DNA of 64,000 nucleotides from positions 124,001-188,000 of the forward strand of contig OW569350.1 of assembly GCA_937625935.1 (NCBI GenBank), read 5' to 3'. This DNA is from Tetramitus jugosus (taxonomy: Eukaryota; Heterolobosea; Eutetramitea; Acrasida; Vahlkampfiidae). This document shows, in pieces, positions 1 to 8,860 of the stretch. The notes under the pieces are model-generated. The model ran no database searches. It was not told the origin of the DNA and was given only the letters and a program-made list of their open reading frames with translations. Within the stretch, counting starts at the first letter, position 1. Each line of letters begins with the position of its first letter. The position numbers were made by a program, and so were the translations under genes.

Positions 1-1571
1 CTTGTTTTATCGACACTCTTCACTGCGTAATAAACTGTGTCAAAATAGAGAGCAGCATAATCAACTTCATATCTTGCCTTATTCTGGCTGTTCATGTCTG
101 GACCATACCATGTCTCACCCCACAAGCTGGCCTCGTTTTCATTATTTCCAGACCAAAGAGCGATCGACGGGTGATGATGCAACCGTTCTATTTGTTCAAT
201 GACTTCTATCCTAATATTTTCGAGAAACTGGGAATCTCTTGGATAGTTGGCACAAGCAAACATCATCTCCTGCCAAACTAAAATGCCCAATTGGTCGCAC
301 CGTTCATAAAAGTAATCCGATTGATAGAGCCCACCACCCCAAACCCTAATCATATTCATGTTTGAATCTCTAACGCTATCCAATAAGTCATCAACATCTC
401 TGTTTGTGACCCTGTCTAAGAATGAGTCCATGGGAATGAAGTTTGCACCTTTGGCGAATATCGGTATTCCATTCACATTGAAGTAAAAGCTTCTACTATC
501 TGTTTGTTCTTCACTGTCGATTAGATCCGTAACTAGCTTAATATCTCTGAATCCGACAGTAATCAATCGATAGTCGATTGGTTGTCTATCTGGCGATGAC
601 AACTGAACCGTAATGTTATAGAGAACCGGATTTCCATACCCGTTTGGCCACCAGAGTTCCACATCTGAAACCACCTTAACTGTATCAAGTTTATTGACAC
701 CAGGGTTTAGCTTCATGAGAACGGTAGAATTCTCTTTTGGGAGCAGAATGTCAATTCGTACATCTCTCGGCTCATTTCCTGCTAGGAACATATAGGTTGC
801 GATTGAAGTTTTAAATTGCTTGTATGAATGCATTGCTTCAGTTTGAACAACAACCTTGTCTATTCGTGCTGACTTCTTGGGAAGCAATCGTATGTATATA
901 TCTTTGTGAATTGCTTGAGTTGGGAACGATGGACCCCAGTCCCAAGCAAATGAACTCTGCATCTTTCGGATATAATTCCGATATGGCTCTCCAGAGAATG
1001 CTTCAATATCATCACTACTCGGCACAAAATATGGATACTTATTCCTTCTGTCTCTGGAGTATGAAAGCGCAGATGTGAACGATATGGATAGACGTGATCC
1101 AACCTGAACATTTTTCAACACTGGCAATGTCCATCGTCTGAACATGTTGTCACTCTTTCCCAGAATGACATTATCCAGTTTAATTTGTGAAACAGTGTCC
1201 AATCCATCACAAACAATTTCACAAACAAACTCTTGCTCGCAGTTGAAAAATCGATCAAATGAGTACTCATATGTCCAATTGTCATGAACGATCCACTTTT
1301 GCAAAAGGTCATTATAACCAAAGTAGGGTTCAGATATCAAACCGTGCTTCAACAGATGCATATGCACAGATCCAGGTATGCGGATGTCTCCTTTCAACAC
1401 AATAGACTCGTTGGCATTTCTCAACATCCACAGGTCTGGATCGTTGAGCATGAATGTAGATGTGCCAGATTTGTTTGTTGCCCATTTGGATGTTGTTCCT
1501 TGGCCAAATGGAACAATGAAACAACAGATCACAAAGCAAAAAAGACACAAGTTCTGAACGGCAGATTTCAT
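1..1571 (-). CDS. MANBA: Beta-mannosidase, glycoside hydrolase family 2 (N-terminal 523 residues, cut by window start)
   Basis: An uninterrupted reading frame runs leftwards from an ATG at 1571 and leaves the window, so the C-terminal part and stop are missing. The first ~25 residues (MKSAVQNLCLFCFVICCF...) are a clear signal peptide, fitting a secreted or lysosomal enzyme. Then come the GH2 sugar-binding and immunoglobulin-like modules, with the family landmarks GEPYRNYIRKMQSSFAWDWGP, NMIRVWGGGLYQSDYFYERCDQLGILVWQE and HHPSIALWSGNNENE. The Glu in the NE pair of the last motif corresponds to the general acid/base; the nucleophile lies outside the window. The family removes terminal beta-linked mannose from the non-reducing ends of oligosaccharides, for example during N-glycan breakdown. 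The WDWGP and SGNNENE motifs separate it from beta-galactosidases and glucuronidases. No intron is seen in this part. Confidence 0.93.
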   Translation of the reverse strand, partial: MKSAVQNLCLFCFVICCFIVPFGQGTTSKWATNKSGTSTFMLNDPDLWMLRNANESIVLKGDIRIPGSVHMHLLKHGLISEPYFGYNDLLQKWIVHDNWTYEYSFDRFFNCEQEFVCEIVCDGLDTVSQIKLDNVILGKSDNMFRRWTLPVLKNVQVGSRLSISFTSALSYSRDRRNKYPYFVPSSDDIEAFSGEPYRNYIRKMQSSFAWDWGPSFPTQAIHKDIYIRLLPKKSARIDKVVVQTEAMHSYKQFKTSIATYMFLAGNEPRDVRIDILLPKENSTVLMKLNPGVNKLDTVKVVSDVELWWPNGYGNPVLYNITVQLSSPDRQPIDYRLITVGFRDIKLVTDLIDSEEQTDSRSFYFNVNGIPIFAKGANFIPMDSFLDRVTNRDVDDLLDSVRDSNMNMIRVWGGGLYQSDYFYERCDQLGILVWQEMMFACANYPRDSQFLENIRIEVIEQIERLHHHPSIALWSGNNENEASLWGETWYGPDMNSQNKARYEVDYAALYFDTVYYAVKSVDKT

Positions 1572-1683
1572 TTCTTTTGGTTTTTTCTAATTCACCGATT
1601 CAAGCAGACCAGAACTCAAGAAACTTGACAAACTAGAATGATACAGTATTTACATTTATTAATTTGTGAGAATCGAGAGTATT

Positions 1684-2277
1684 CTAGATTGGACAACACC
1701 AAACAAAAACCGTGACGGGGGCAGGTGTAGAAGTGGTAGGATTGATACATTCACCTCTTCTTCCTACTGGGAAGGCACCTCCAAACGGAGCGTCTTGTCT
1801 CAAGACTCCTGGAGGTGTGCACTGACTTCCTCCTTCCAGCGCGAATTCATTTGCTAGGCAATTGACAACCACTACACCAGCACCATTGGATTGCCTCAAC
1901 GTACACCGAGTGACATCTACTCCCTTTGGACCTGGTGGACCTTGTGGACCGATTGGACCGGCAGGTCCGGGAATTCCATTTGGACCTTGTGGACCGGGTG
2001 GACCGATTGGGCCAGCAGGACCAGGAATTCCATTTGCACCTGCTGGGCCAGGTGGGCCGGCAGGACCGGCAGGTCCAGGGGCACCTTGGCACCCTTTCGA
2101 TACAATCTTGTCGTCACTGCAACACTCGACCTGGGGATCGAAACATTTGTTCTTGCAGCATTCTTGGCCCGTGGGACAGTCTTTCTTTTGATTACAGTTC
2201 TTGTTATTGCCTCCAGAGATGGAGGTCACGATCAACAATAAAAGTAGGGCACCGATAAAAAACTTGAGTCTGTTCAT
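1684..2277 (-). CDS. Secreted collagen-like protein, long-repeat paralogue (197 aa)
   Basis: The ATG at 2277 opens a signal peptide (residues 1-22, [20 protein letters not shown]). A Cys-rich module follows (about 28-63) with two CC pairs ([10 protein letters not shown] and ECCSDDKI). Then come 18 uninterrupted Gly-X-Y triplets rich in Pro (65-118), and a C-terminal domain with conserved single cysteines, the motif FPVGRRGEC and a final WCCPI. The neighbour at 2723-3205 has the same layout with only five triplets, so the two are tandem duplicates. Gly-X-Y runs form collagen triple helices in animals, fungi, bacteria and viruses; 18 triplets could do so, but I see no direct evidence of trimer formation. 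The Cys pattern suggests a disulphide-bonded extracellular or wall protein. A minus-strand AATAAA lies at 1655-1660, just after the stop. Function is unknown. Confidence 0.88.
   Translation of the reverse strand: MNRLKFFIGALLLLLIVTSISGGNNKNCNQKKDCPTGQECCKNKCFDPQVECCSDDKIVSKGCQGAPGPAGPAGPPGPAGANGIPGPAGPIGPPGPQGPNGIPGPAGPIGPQGPPGPKGVDVTRCTLRQSNGAGVVVVNCLANEFALEGGSQCTPPGVLRQDAPFGGAFPVGRRGECINPTTSTPAPVTVFVWCCPI
1924..2085 (-). repeat. Gly-X-Y collagen repeat, 18 triplets
   Basis: This stretch encodes 18 consecutive Gly-X-Y triplets, mostly GPA, GPI, GPP and GPQ. A block of about six triplets beginning [12 protein letters not shown] occurs twice in succession, so the array has grown by internal duplication. 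Because GGN CCN codons read similarly on both strands, the plus strand also shows spurious Gly-Pro-rich frames. Confidence 0.9.
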
Positions 2278-2722
2278 TGTTTGTTGGTTGGTTTGTGAGT
2301 TTTGGCTGCACTAATCTACAAGAATTCAAGTCAATAAATACCTCTCTCTCAGTTGATCTGATCAGATGGGACACACAATAAGGAAAATGAGATGTATTTT
2401 TCACTCACAATTTGCCTTGTTCAATGTTTGATGGGTATGATATCGTTGGTTATCTGAACGTATCTGTTCCATGTTTGTCTATTTTCTCTAAAAGGTGTTT
2501 GGCCTCCCTCCATCCCGAACCAATTCCGCGTATTTTTACATATTCCGTTCGAAGAAGGGCATGTTGAGTCGTGATGTTTGTCGGTGCACTCATCCAGTGT
2601 TTGACTAGTGACTAAAATATCTAGGAACGATTCTACTTCAAACCTTTTGGGTGAAGTTAGCATTTCCAAGTTGCTTCACACTCTGAGAAATGATATTTAC
2701 AAGAACATTACAATAAGGTTTC
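2278..2722. other. Spacer between the two collagen-like genes
   Basis: About 445 bp separate the upstream end of the long-repeat gene from the stop of its short-repeat paralogue. It holds the presumed promoter and 5' UTR of the former, including the block at 2354-2403 that is shared with the other copy. An 80-codon ATG frame (2663 down to 2421) has no recognisable features and I do not call it a gene. Confidence 0.5.
2354..2403 (-). promoter_or_regulatory. Conserved upstream block of the collagen-like pair, copy 1
   Basis: This block lies about 77-126 bp upstream of the ATG at 2277. It contains the perfect 12-bp palindrome ATCTGATCAGAT at 2356-2367, then GACAC and AAGGAAA, and ends in a TATTTTTCA run. 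The same order of elements occurs at 3285-3335 upstream of the paralogue. Conservation in otherwise diverged spacer suggests a promoter or transcription-factor site, but recent duplication alone could also explain it. Confidence 0.45.
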
Positions 2723-3205
2723 TCATGGATTGATTGGGCAACACCAAAGAAAGATCGTTGTTGGAGTTGCGGCACCATTGGAGGGAAGGAGACATTCACC
2801 TCTTCTTCCTATTGGGAATTGGGGAGATCCAAACGGAAGGTCTTGTCTGAGGAATCCTGGAAAACTGCACAAGGTTCCTCCCTCCAACATAAATTCACCT
2901 GCGCCACAACTCGCAATCAACAAACCACCTCCCAAGAACTGTCGCATCTCACACAGAGTTAGATTAACAGTTCCTCGCGGACCCTGTACTCCCTGTATCC
3001 CCTGAATTCCTTGTGGACCCTGGCATCCCTTGGATAAGATCTTATTGTTGCTGCAACACTCCAACTTGGGATCGAAACATTTGTTCTTACAGCATTCTAG
3101 ACCTACTGGACAGTCTAGCTTGGGGCCACAGTTCTGACCAGAGATGAAGGTCACAATCAATAATAGAAAAAACGCACTTGTGACAAAAAGTATGTGCTTG
3201 TTCAT
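2723..3205 (-). CDS. Secreted collagen-like protein, short-repeat paralogue (160 aa)
   Basis: I start this at the ATG at 3205 because it places a signal peptide (MNKHILFVTSAFFLLLIVTF) at the N terminus and matches the start of the neighbouring paralogue; an in-frame ATG 39 bp upstream at 3244 would add an unlikely leader. The Cys-rich module ([26 protein letters not shown]) and the C-terminal domain (FPIGRRGEC, ending WCCPINP) align directly with the paralogue. Only five Gly-X-Y triplets remain (residues 63-77, GPQ GIQ GIQ GVQ GPR), too few for an ordinary stable triple helix. The conserved parts are therefore the flanking domains, while the collagen linker varies freely. Function is unknown; a secreted or wall role is inferred. 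Confidence 0.85.
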   Translation of the reverse strand: MNKHILFVTSAFFLLLIVTFISGQNCGPKLDCPVGLECCKNKCFDPKLECCSNNKILSKGCQGPQGIQGIQGVQGPRGTVNLTLCEMRQFLGGGLLIASCGAGEFMLEGGTLCSFPGFLRQDLPFGSPQFPIGRRGECLLPSNGAATPTTIFLWCCPINP

Positions 3206-3536
3206 CGCTAGTTGTTGGTTTGTATTCTCATCGACAGAATTCAATCGATCAAAACCTCTTCGGGTAACTGGCTGGAAGCCTGGTCGATTAGATCAGATGC
3301 GACACCCAAAAAGGAAAGTTGAAAGTATTTTCATTCAATCTTTGGATCTGATTGTCCTTCAAATAGAGAAAGAATCCTCCAAATGGAAGGTGATCATCCC
3401 GCAATGAAACACTCGAAAAGTTCACTGCATTTCGAGTTCATTGGCAAACAAAACAATCTTATTGGTTAATGCACGATGGCCACTGGTTTGCTTGAAACAT
3501 CATGCTACCTTTATTCAGATCTCTGCATTTCTGAGA
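3206..3536. other. Spacer upstream of the short collagen-like gene
   Basis: This 331-bp stretch holds the presumed promoter of the minus-strand collagen-like gene and the 3' flank of the ADCK1-like gene. Apart from the conserved block at 3285-3335 I see no coding or RNA feature. Confidence 0.5.
3285..3335 (-). promoter_or_regulatory. Conserved upstream block of the collagen-like pair, copy 2
   Basis: It lies about 80-130 bp upstream of the ATG at 3205 and matches copy 1 at 2354-2403 in order and spacing: AGATCAGATG, GACAC, AAGGAAA and a TATTTTCA run. The palindrome is imperfect here (ATTAGATCAGAT at 3287-3298). It is a putative promoter element. Confidence 0.45.
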
Positions 3537-5788
3537 TTAGAGCCCAAACCATCGAACTGAAAAATTCTGCGAGAGCCAAATGAATACGTTGAGCATCATT
3601 AGTCTGAACCTCAATCGAAGCAACTCAGTATTCATTGAGAGCTTTTCAAAGAGAGATTTGAGCTTTTGACGCTTTACAGGTATGACGATGGATCTTTCTG
3701 TGTGATTCTCGATAATCTGTTCGTGCGATCTCATCTTGGTGTGCACAGCACGAATGCAGTACTCTGCCATCGTTCCAAACCGGTTAACAGACGCATTCAT
3801 GTCAAATATTAGGTTTCTGACTTGTGCATTGGCTCTCAACAATAAAACAAGACTTTTGTTGGTACTGTTCTGATCGATCATGTCCTCAATAATGTTGTCC
3901 ATCGAGTTTCTTCCATTCACCAAATACTTTTCGCGCAATCTCTTGACCACATGCTTCCACTCTGCCTTGGACATGTTCTTCTGTCTTCTGTTGTCCAACA
4001 TGGCATTTTGACTTCTACAAAGAAAGAACATGTGTGTGAGCTTCCAACGCTTTCTAACATATCGCAGACAACAAAATATCAACAATAATTGAGGAACTTA
4101 CGAATCCAGGATATTGGCAGCCGATAGAAACATGGCAAACAAAAGATAAAACTCTGAATCAATTCCCAACTCTCCAGTAAAATGCTTCATGTCTTCATGA
4201 TCTCTAAATACAATACTCTTCCACAAACTTGCGTAATCAATACGAGTTTTTTCGTTCAACTCCTCGTAGCATCCATGATCCAAGTACACTAACTGTGCTT
4301 TTTTGAGCTTCTGGTTATATCTGACAAAGATATTACCGCTGTGCAAATCTGAATGGATAAATCCGTGCTCAAACGTCTGTCTCGAAAAACTGTTCATCAA
4401 CAATTGAGCCATCTCTTGAGATGATATTCCCATCTTCTCCATTTGCTTATAATCTGTAATCTTACATCCATCAATAAACTCCATGACTAACACTCGCTTC
4501 GTTATCTTGTCCCAATACAACTGTGGAGCAGTGATAGAATCCGTGTCTGCAAACATGTCTCTTAATCGCTCACAATTCTTTGCTTCGTTCATAAAGTCCA
4601 ACTCAGACTGGAGCACTCGTTCAAACTCTGGCAGCAACCAATCCAGTGAAAATTTGTTCTTCAACTTGTAAGCAAACATGATCCAGCCCATAGCTCTCAA
4701 ATCAGCCTTGAAAATCTCTGACAGCCCTGGATGTTGAATCTTCACTGCAACCTTCTCGTTGGTGTCTTTCAAATGAGCCACATGGACTTGAGCAACTATC
4801 AAATCAATGGGTTGGGACATTAAGAATCATACATGAACAAATTAGTTTGAGCTAATAAAATTCCCATTTGGGTGGAACAATCCGAGCAATCCACAACAAC
4901 AATAACAACTCACAATAACAAAAAATAGAATGTCGGAAAAAGAGACATACTGGACGCTGATGCAATTGGTTCCGTGTCAAACGACGAGAACATGGTATTG
5001 GGATCAACTCCAAACTCCTCCTTGAAAATTTGAACCGTTTCTTCATACGTGTGCGTTGGTGCGCGATCCATCAACACTGACAATGTATCCGTGTACTCTT
5101 TTGGTAAAATGTACGACAGAGATGCCAAATACTGGCCTGCCTTGACATATGCACCCTTGTTGGTTCGACACAAGTGAAGCATGAGATCAGCGCATTGCTG
5201 ATGCACCATTCTCCTCTCTGATGCATAAAAATCCATGAATGCTTCATCTTCAATGATTTGAGCCTCTCGTTGTTCATGACTCATCGTCGTCAGCTCATTG
5301 TTTTCACTGTTTGAGCTTGCATTATCATTACCACCATTATCATTACCACCATTATCAGATGCAAATCTTCGATGAGTGGCTTGATTCATGCGATCAGCGT
5401 ACTTGTCATTGAAATCACTGTACAGTTTAGAGATTCTGTACATGGTGTATCCTGCTTGAATGCTTCTCCATTGATCATAAATGGCATAGGCAACTGTGAC
5501 TCCTAATGCAGCACTACCCCACATGAGAAGTGGTTTGATGAATGATGATGAATTGTTCTTGTTGCTTCCATTGTTTCCTTGCTGTTCCTCTTGTTGTTGT
5601 TGTTGCTGTTTGTATTGCTCTTGTTTGTACTGTTGATCAACTTGCAAAAGAGTGTTGATGACTGTAGTGTGATAAGGAGCAGAAGAGTTGGCAACGCGAT
5701 GAGAATAAATGTGTCGATTGTTGATTGTTGGCACCAGTCCTCTTTTTGAACAGCATTTGGATGCTTTCAACAATGGTAGTCGCTTCAT
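3537..5788 (-). CDS. ADCK1: ADCK1-like atypical kinase of the ABC1/UbiB family (669 aa, 3 exons)
   Basis: The exons are 5788-4951, 4795-4102 and 4014-3537. The introns (155 and 87 bp) have GTATGT and GTAAGT donors, and joining them restores the frame exactly. The N terminus (MKRLPLLKASKCCSKRG) is basic, like a mitochondrial targeting sequence, and is followed by a Gln-rich stretch and a likely membrane segment near 110-130. ABC1 hallmarks are the KxGQ motif (YVKAGQYLASL), the Ala-rich nucleotide loop that spans the first splice junction (EPIASAS-IAQVH), the VAVKIQHPG lysine, FIHSDLHSGNI, and DHG (YLDHGCYEEL) in place of DFG. The DHG loop and the sequence after it resemble ADCK1 rather than the coenzyme-Q kinases ADCK3/4. 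Family members act in mitochondria in lipid or quinone homeostasis. It is longer than human ADCK1, mainly because of the N-terminal extension. Confidence 0.92.
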
Positions 5789-5886
5789 TTTGTTTTTTTG
5801 TTTGCGCACAAACACTTTGGGAAGAACAATAAGGACCAATTATCTGGGCAAGGACGACAGTAAGGAGTTTATGAAGGCGAGCTAGG

Positions 5887-6375
5887 CTATGACTTTTTCG
5901 GATCAGATGGAGACTTTTCAAACAAAAAGATGTAAGCTTTGGGTTTGAGCATGGTCAGAGCAGGAATCAAGGGTCTGGAAGGAGATCCAAGAGCTTGATG
6001 GGAGGATTGTGTGGATGAGACAAGTGTGGAACTTGTATCCGTGTTTGGGGCTGGTGTAGTTGTCCTTTCTGTTCGTACAATAAATGTGCATTGCTTCGTG
6101 GGAGCTGATAGGAACCGACAGAGTGGAATGCTCGTTTTAATAGAGTTGTTCTTGAGACCTTCCACCCATATCTCTGAGATGTGGCAGCGCCTCTCAGTAC
6201 CTCTAAAGACACATATTTCTTCAAACAACTCCACACTCTCTTTCGTAGCTACAGTGAACTGTCTCTCGAAGCATCTCAGCCCTCCGGTGTACCTCGCATG
6301 AACCTTAATTCGATGATCAGTTTCATTGCGAACAAAAGCACTGAACAAGAAGTCGCACTGATCCGACTCGGTCAT
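5887..6375 (-). CDS. Hypothetical protein (162 aa)
   Basis: The ATG at 6375 opens a single frame ending at 5887. The first ~110 residues look beta-rich with several cysteines (GGLRCFERQF, EEICVFRGTERRC); the rest is a Thr/Ser/Pro-rich tail ending in basic residues. There is no signal peptide, membrane segment or family I recognise. It lies just upstream of the ADCK1-like gene in the same direction, 98 bp from its start. The frame is longer than expected by chance, but there is no homology to confirm it. Confidence 0.45.
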   Translation of the reverse strand: MTESDQCDFLFSAFVRNETDHRIKVHARYTGGLRCFERQFTVATKESVELFEEICVFRGTERRCHISEIWVEGLKNNSIKTSIPLCRFLSAPTKQCTFIVRTERTTTPAPNTDTSSTLVSSTQSSHQALGSPSRPLIPALTMLKPKAYIFLFEKSPSDPKKS

Positions 6376-6432
6376 AATTATAATGTGTGTACGTGTTCTA
6401 ATATCTCACTGATTGGTTTTTGAAGACCAATG

Positions 6433-6672
6433 TTAGTGTGGATTTTTGTCGTGTATCATCTCGGAGAAAACACTGTAAAAACCTTCGCAACGGTTGGGTC
6501 GATAATGAGCAATGATACCATCATGAAAGAAGATCAAGTATTCGTTACAGCAGACCATGAAGAACGAAGCTCGGCCAATTTGAAAGTCAAATGAGAAAGC
6601 TAAATCATCTTCACTACCAGCAATCTCAATCAAATATCTATTCTCACAGCTCAAAAATGCTGTGGATAACAT
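6433..6672 (-). CDS. Small hypothetical protein (79 aa)
   Basis: This short ATG-initiated frame starts MLSTAFLSCENRYLIEIAG and has alternating hydrophobic residues suggestive of beta strands (FFMVCCNEYLIFFHDG). It ends 57 bp before the ATG of the 162-aa hypothetical gene. I tried to join the two as exons but found no convincing donor and acceptor. It could be a small gene, a fragment or chance. Confidence 0.25.
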   Translation of the reverse strand: MLSTAFLSCENRYLIEIAGSEDDLAFSFDFQIGRASFFMVCCNEYLIFFHDGIIAHYRPNRCEGFYSVFSEMIHDKNPH

Positions 6673-6735
6673 TGGAAGTAGGACACGAACTCAATTGACT
6701 TTATGAATCTGTGTGTTAGTCAACAATGATCTCTC

Positions 6736-7848
6736 TCAGAGACCAGCATCCTTCATCTTTTGTTCATCTGTTTTTTGCTCCACTCTGAAATTGGCTCCCG
6801 AACCAACCATACCCGCATTCTCCATGATAAAGTAATCTGCATCGTCTCCCTTGACTGCCGCAACTCTGGCTTGTTTCTGGTTGAGCTTGAACTGCAAATC
6901 TAGCATCTGAGATTCGGACAATGGGAATCCCCACACTTCTATTTGATCCACAATGAAATGGTATTGGTCCAAGTCATCAGGTGCATCATCCACATCGTAC
7001 ACATCAGTGCACAAACTAGGTGAAAAATTGTATGTCAGTAGACCTGGTCTCGACGTTCCTCGAGAGAATGTCCGATCAAGACTCAGACAAAAGAAATTCA
7101 TGCGACCACCCAGGGCCAATCCATTGTACTCGTTGAATTCGTTGCCCTCATTAAAATACATGTAATTTTCATTGCGATTCGATGATCGAAACACTTGAAG
7201 ACCCGGTTCTTGATGTGCAGTATCCGCAGTAAACGTCGTATCATCATCATCAGCAGCAGCAGCAGCACCAACACCATTGTTGTTTTGAGGCGCTACACTT
7301 GTTGCAAATGATGGATCAAATGTGAACAAGAAACAATTGGAATCACCAAAAAACTGTCCGTTTCGTTTCCAGTCCTGAGACGCAAATGAGCCAAACACGC
7401 GACCAAACGTATCACGAATCAAAATCAATGTCGGTCCTCGGTTCAAGCACCTCTCTGTAAATTGTTTAATGGACGTTCCCATTTTGCGAGAAGAGTACAA
7501 CAAAATCCAATCATCGTGCATTCGCTGTGTGCTCGGAAGTTCTCTTCTCAGTGAAATCAATTGTTCGTTGGATAGGAGCTGTGAGGGACCACCGTTCAAG
7601 TGTGGTGCATGGAGAGATGGCATTGCTAGTGATGGTGTTGGGTTGTTGTTATTGTTGTTGTTGTTGAATGTGGCATCAGTCATGTTATTGAATGGATGTT
7701 CACTATGGATGGCAGATGTAGCTGTGGCAGTGGTGAAATGGGTGGAAGAAGAATCTGTGTCTGTTGTTGGATGGTGATGGAGGTGGTGGTGATTGGACGA
7801 CGATGAATGCGGCTGTTGAGGTTGTTGGCGGCTATCTGCTTGTCCCAT
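6736..7848 (-). CDS. MEAK7: TLDc-domain protein of the MEAK7/TLDC1 type (370 aa)
   Basis: The N terminus MGQADSR fits the N-myristoylation consensus (Gly2, Ser6), as in animal MEAK7, so attachment to a membrane is likely. Residues ~10-85 are His/Ser/Thr/Asn-rich. The TLDc domain fills about 100-335, with LISLRRELPS, WILLYSSRKMGTSIKQF, GRVFGSFASQDW, GDSNCFLFTFDP, NYMYFNEGN, NGLALGGRMNFFCLSLD and FIVDQIEVWGF. This order matches MEAK7 more closely than OXR1 or NCOA7. A ~45-residue Ala/Asp-rich insertion separates the two halves of the domain. MEAK7 works at lysosomal membranes in an alternative mTOR signalling route; other TLDc proteins bind V-ATPase. There is no EF-hand-like region between the myristoyl motif and TLDc, so the protein is shorter than its animal counterpart. 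It is head to head with the AC19 gene. Confidence 0.87.
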   Translation of the reverse strand: MGQADSRQQPQQPHSSSSNHHHLHHHPTTDTDSSSTHFTTATATSAIHSEHPFNNMTDATFNNNNNNNNPTPSLAMPSLHAPHLNGGPSQLLSNEQLISLRRELPSTQRMHDDWILLYSSRKMGTSIKQFTERCLNRGPTLILIRDTFGRVFGSFASQDWKRNGQFFGDSNCFLFTFDPSFATSVAPQNNNGVGAAAAADDDDTTFTADTAHQEPGLQVFRSSNRNENYMYFNEGNEFNEYNGLALGGRMNFFCLSLDRTFSRGTSRPGLLTYNFSPSLCTDVYDVDDAPDDLDQYHFIVDQIEVWGFPLSESQMLDLQFKLNQKQARVAAVKGDDADYFIMENAGMVGSGANFRVEQKTDEQKMKDAGL

Positions 7849-8168
7849 TGTTTTTTAATGTTGTTCTTGCTTTGTTTTGATTTTCTTTTCTTGAAGAGTA
7901 AAGATATCCGAGAGAATCTCATCGCATGTTCTCGGCAGCTTCCACCACGGTAGCACATCAAAACACGTGAGAGGGTTCTCGACAGAAATCTTCCAGGTTG
8001 CCAGATATCTAGACCATCGCCTCGCTCTTTCGCTTGTATCGATCGGACAAAAGCGGACAAACTCAATTGAAGTTCAATGAGTTTGATGCAACGCCAAAAT
8101 TCACACAAACAACAAGAAAAAACAACGACTTGCATCAACAACAACAACAACAATCCAAGAGAGAAACC
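7849..8168. promoter_or_regulatory. Shared upstream region of the TLDc and AC19 genes
   Basis: This 320-bp gap between two divergent start codons must hold both promoters and 5' UTRs. It is T-rich next to the TLDc start, and a (CAA)n tract at about 8136-8154 lies just before the AC19 ATG. No specific element is recognisable. Confidence 0.45.
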
Positions 8169-8651
8169 ATGAGCGACAGAGAAGATGATGAACCAATGAC
8201 CAACAACAGACATGAAGAAGAAGAATTAATGGATGATGAACAATATAGAACAACGGCCGATGATGATGCCACCATTGATGCCATTGCGAATCAAGAACTG
8301 GGATACCAGGAGGAATACGAGGAAGAAGACCAATCAGAGAATATGCTTCCAACAATCGATATACAACATGGTCCAGATGAAACTGTCACGACATTTATTT
8401 TCCACAATGAAACACACACATTGGGCAATTCACTGAGGCACATTTTGATGAAGAACAAGAAGGTTGACTTTTGTGGTTACACTGTGCCGCATCCATTGGA
8501 AGATAAGATGAGTTTGCGATTACAGACGAACGGTTCAAACGCATCGAAAACACTAGTAGAGGGAATGGGTGACTTGATGTCGATTACGGAGCATGTGATG
8601 CTCGTGTTTAATCAAAGAATGAACGAACATGAAGCAGATCACATGGACTAA
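8169..8651 (+). CDS. POLR1D: RNA polymerase I/III common subunit AC19 (RPAC2, 160 aa)
   Basis: The start is the first in-frame ATG, at 8169 (MSDREDDEPM). Residues 1-65 are an acidic, disordered tail. The rest is the AC19 fold: DETVTTFIFHNETHTLGNSL, RHILMKNKKVDFCGYTVPHP, LRLQTNGSNASKTLVEG. AC19 pairs with AC40, the pair being the eukaryotic equivalent of the bacterial RNA polymerase alpha dimer, in the assembly platform of polymerases I and III. The core matches the family in length. A possible poly(A) signal, AATAAA, follows the stop at 8652-8657. No intron is seen. Confidence 0.95.
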   Translation: MSDREDDEPMTNNRHEEEELMDDEQYRTTADDDATIDAIANQELGYQEEYEEEDQSENMLPTIDIQHGPDETVTTFIFHNETHTLGNSLRHILMKNKKVDFCGYTVPHPLEDKMSLRLQTNGSNASKTLVEGMGDLMSITEHVMLVFNQRMNEHEADHMD

Positions 8652-8860
8652 AATAAATATCAAAAATTATCGCAATCATGTATGCCGTCAGTGAGTTTGT
8701 TGGTGAATTGCATTCTTCTATTTATCAAATGCTATTAAATGTTGATCTAGCGCAGCAAGAAAGGGTGTTTCCCTAACTAGTGTGTGTCTAGCTGTAAGAC
8801 TACTTGTTTTCTATTTGATCGACCTAGGTGTGAATGGGAGAAACTGAGAGAGATGCTGTC

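Noticed and set aside
1862..2258. Plus-strand Gly/Pro-rich and Trp/Thr-rich frames opposite the collagen repeat
   Set aside because: They arise because GGN-CCN codons are nearly self-complementary. They lack signal peptides and conserved flanks, while the minus-strand frame has both and a paralogue.
2421..2663. 80-codon ATG frame in the spacer between the collagen-like genes
   Set aside because: No domain, no paralogue at the equivalent place and unremarkable composition; it also overlaps the region upstream of the neighbouring gene.
5887..6672. Joining the two small minus-strand frames into one spliced gene
   Set aside because: No donor and acceptor pair that keeps the frame and fits the local intron consensus could be found, so they are listed separately with low confidence.
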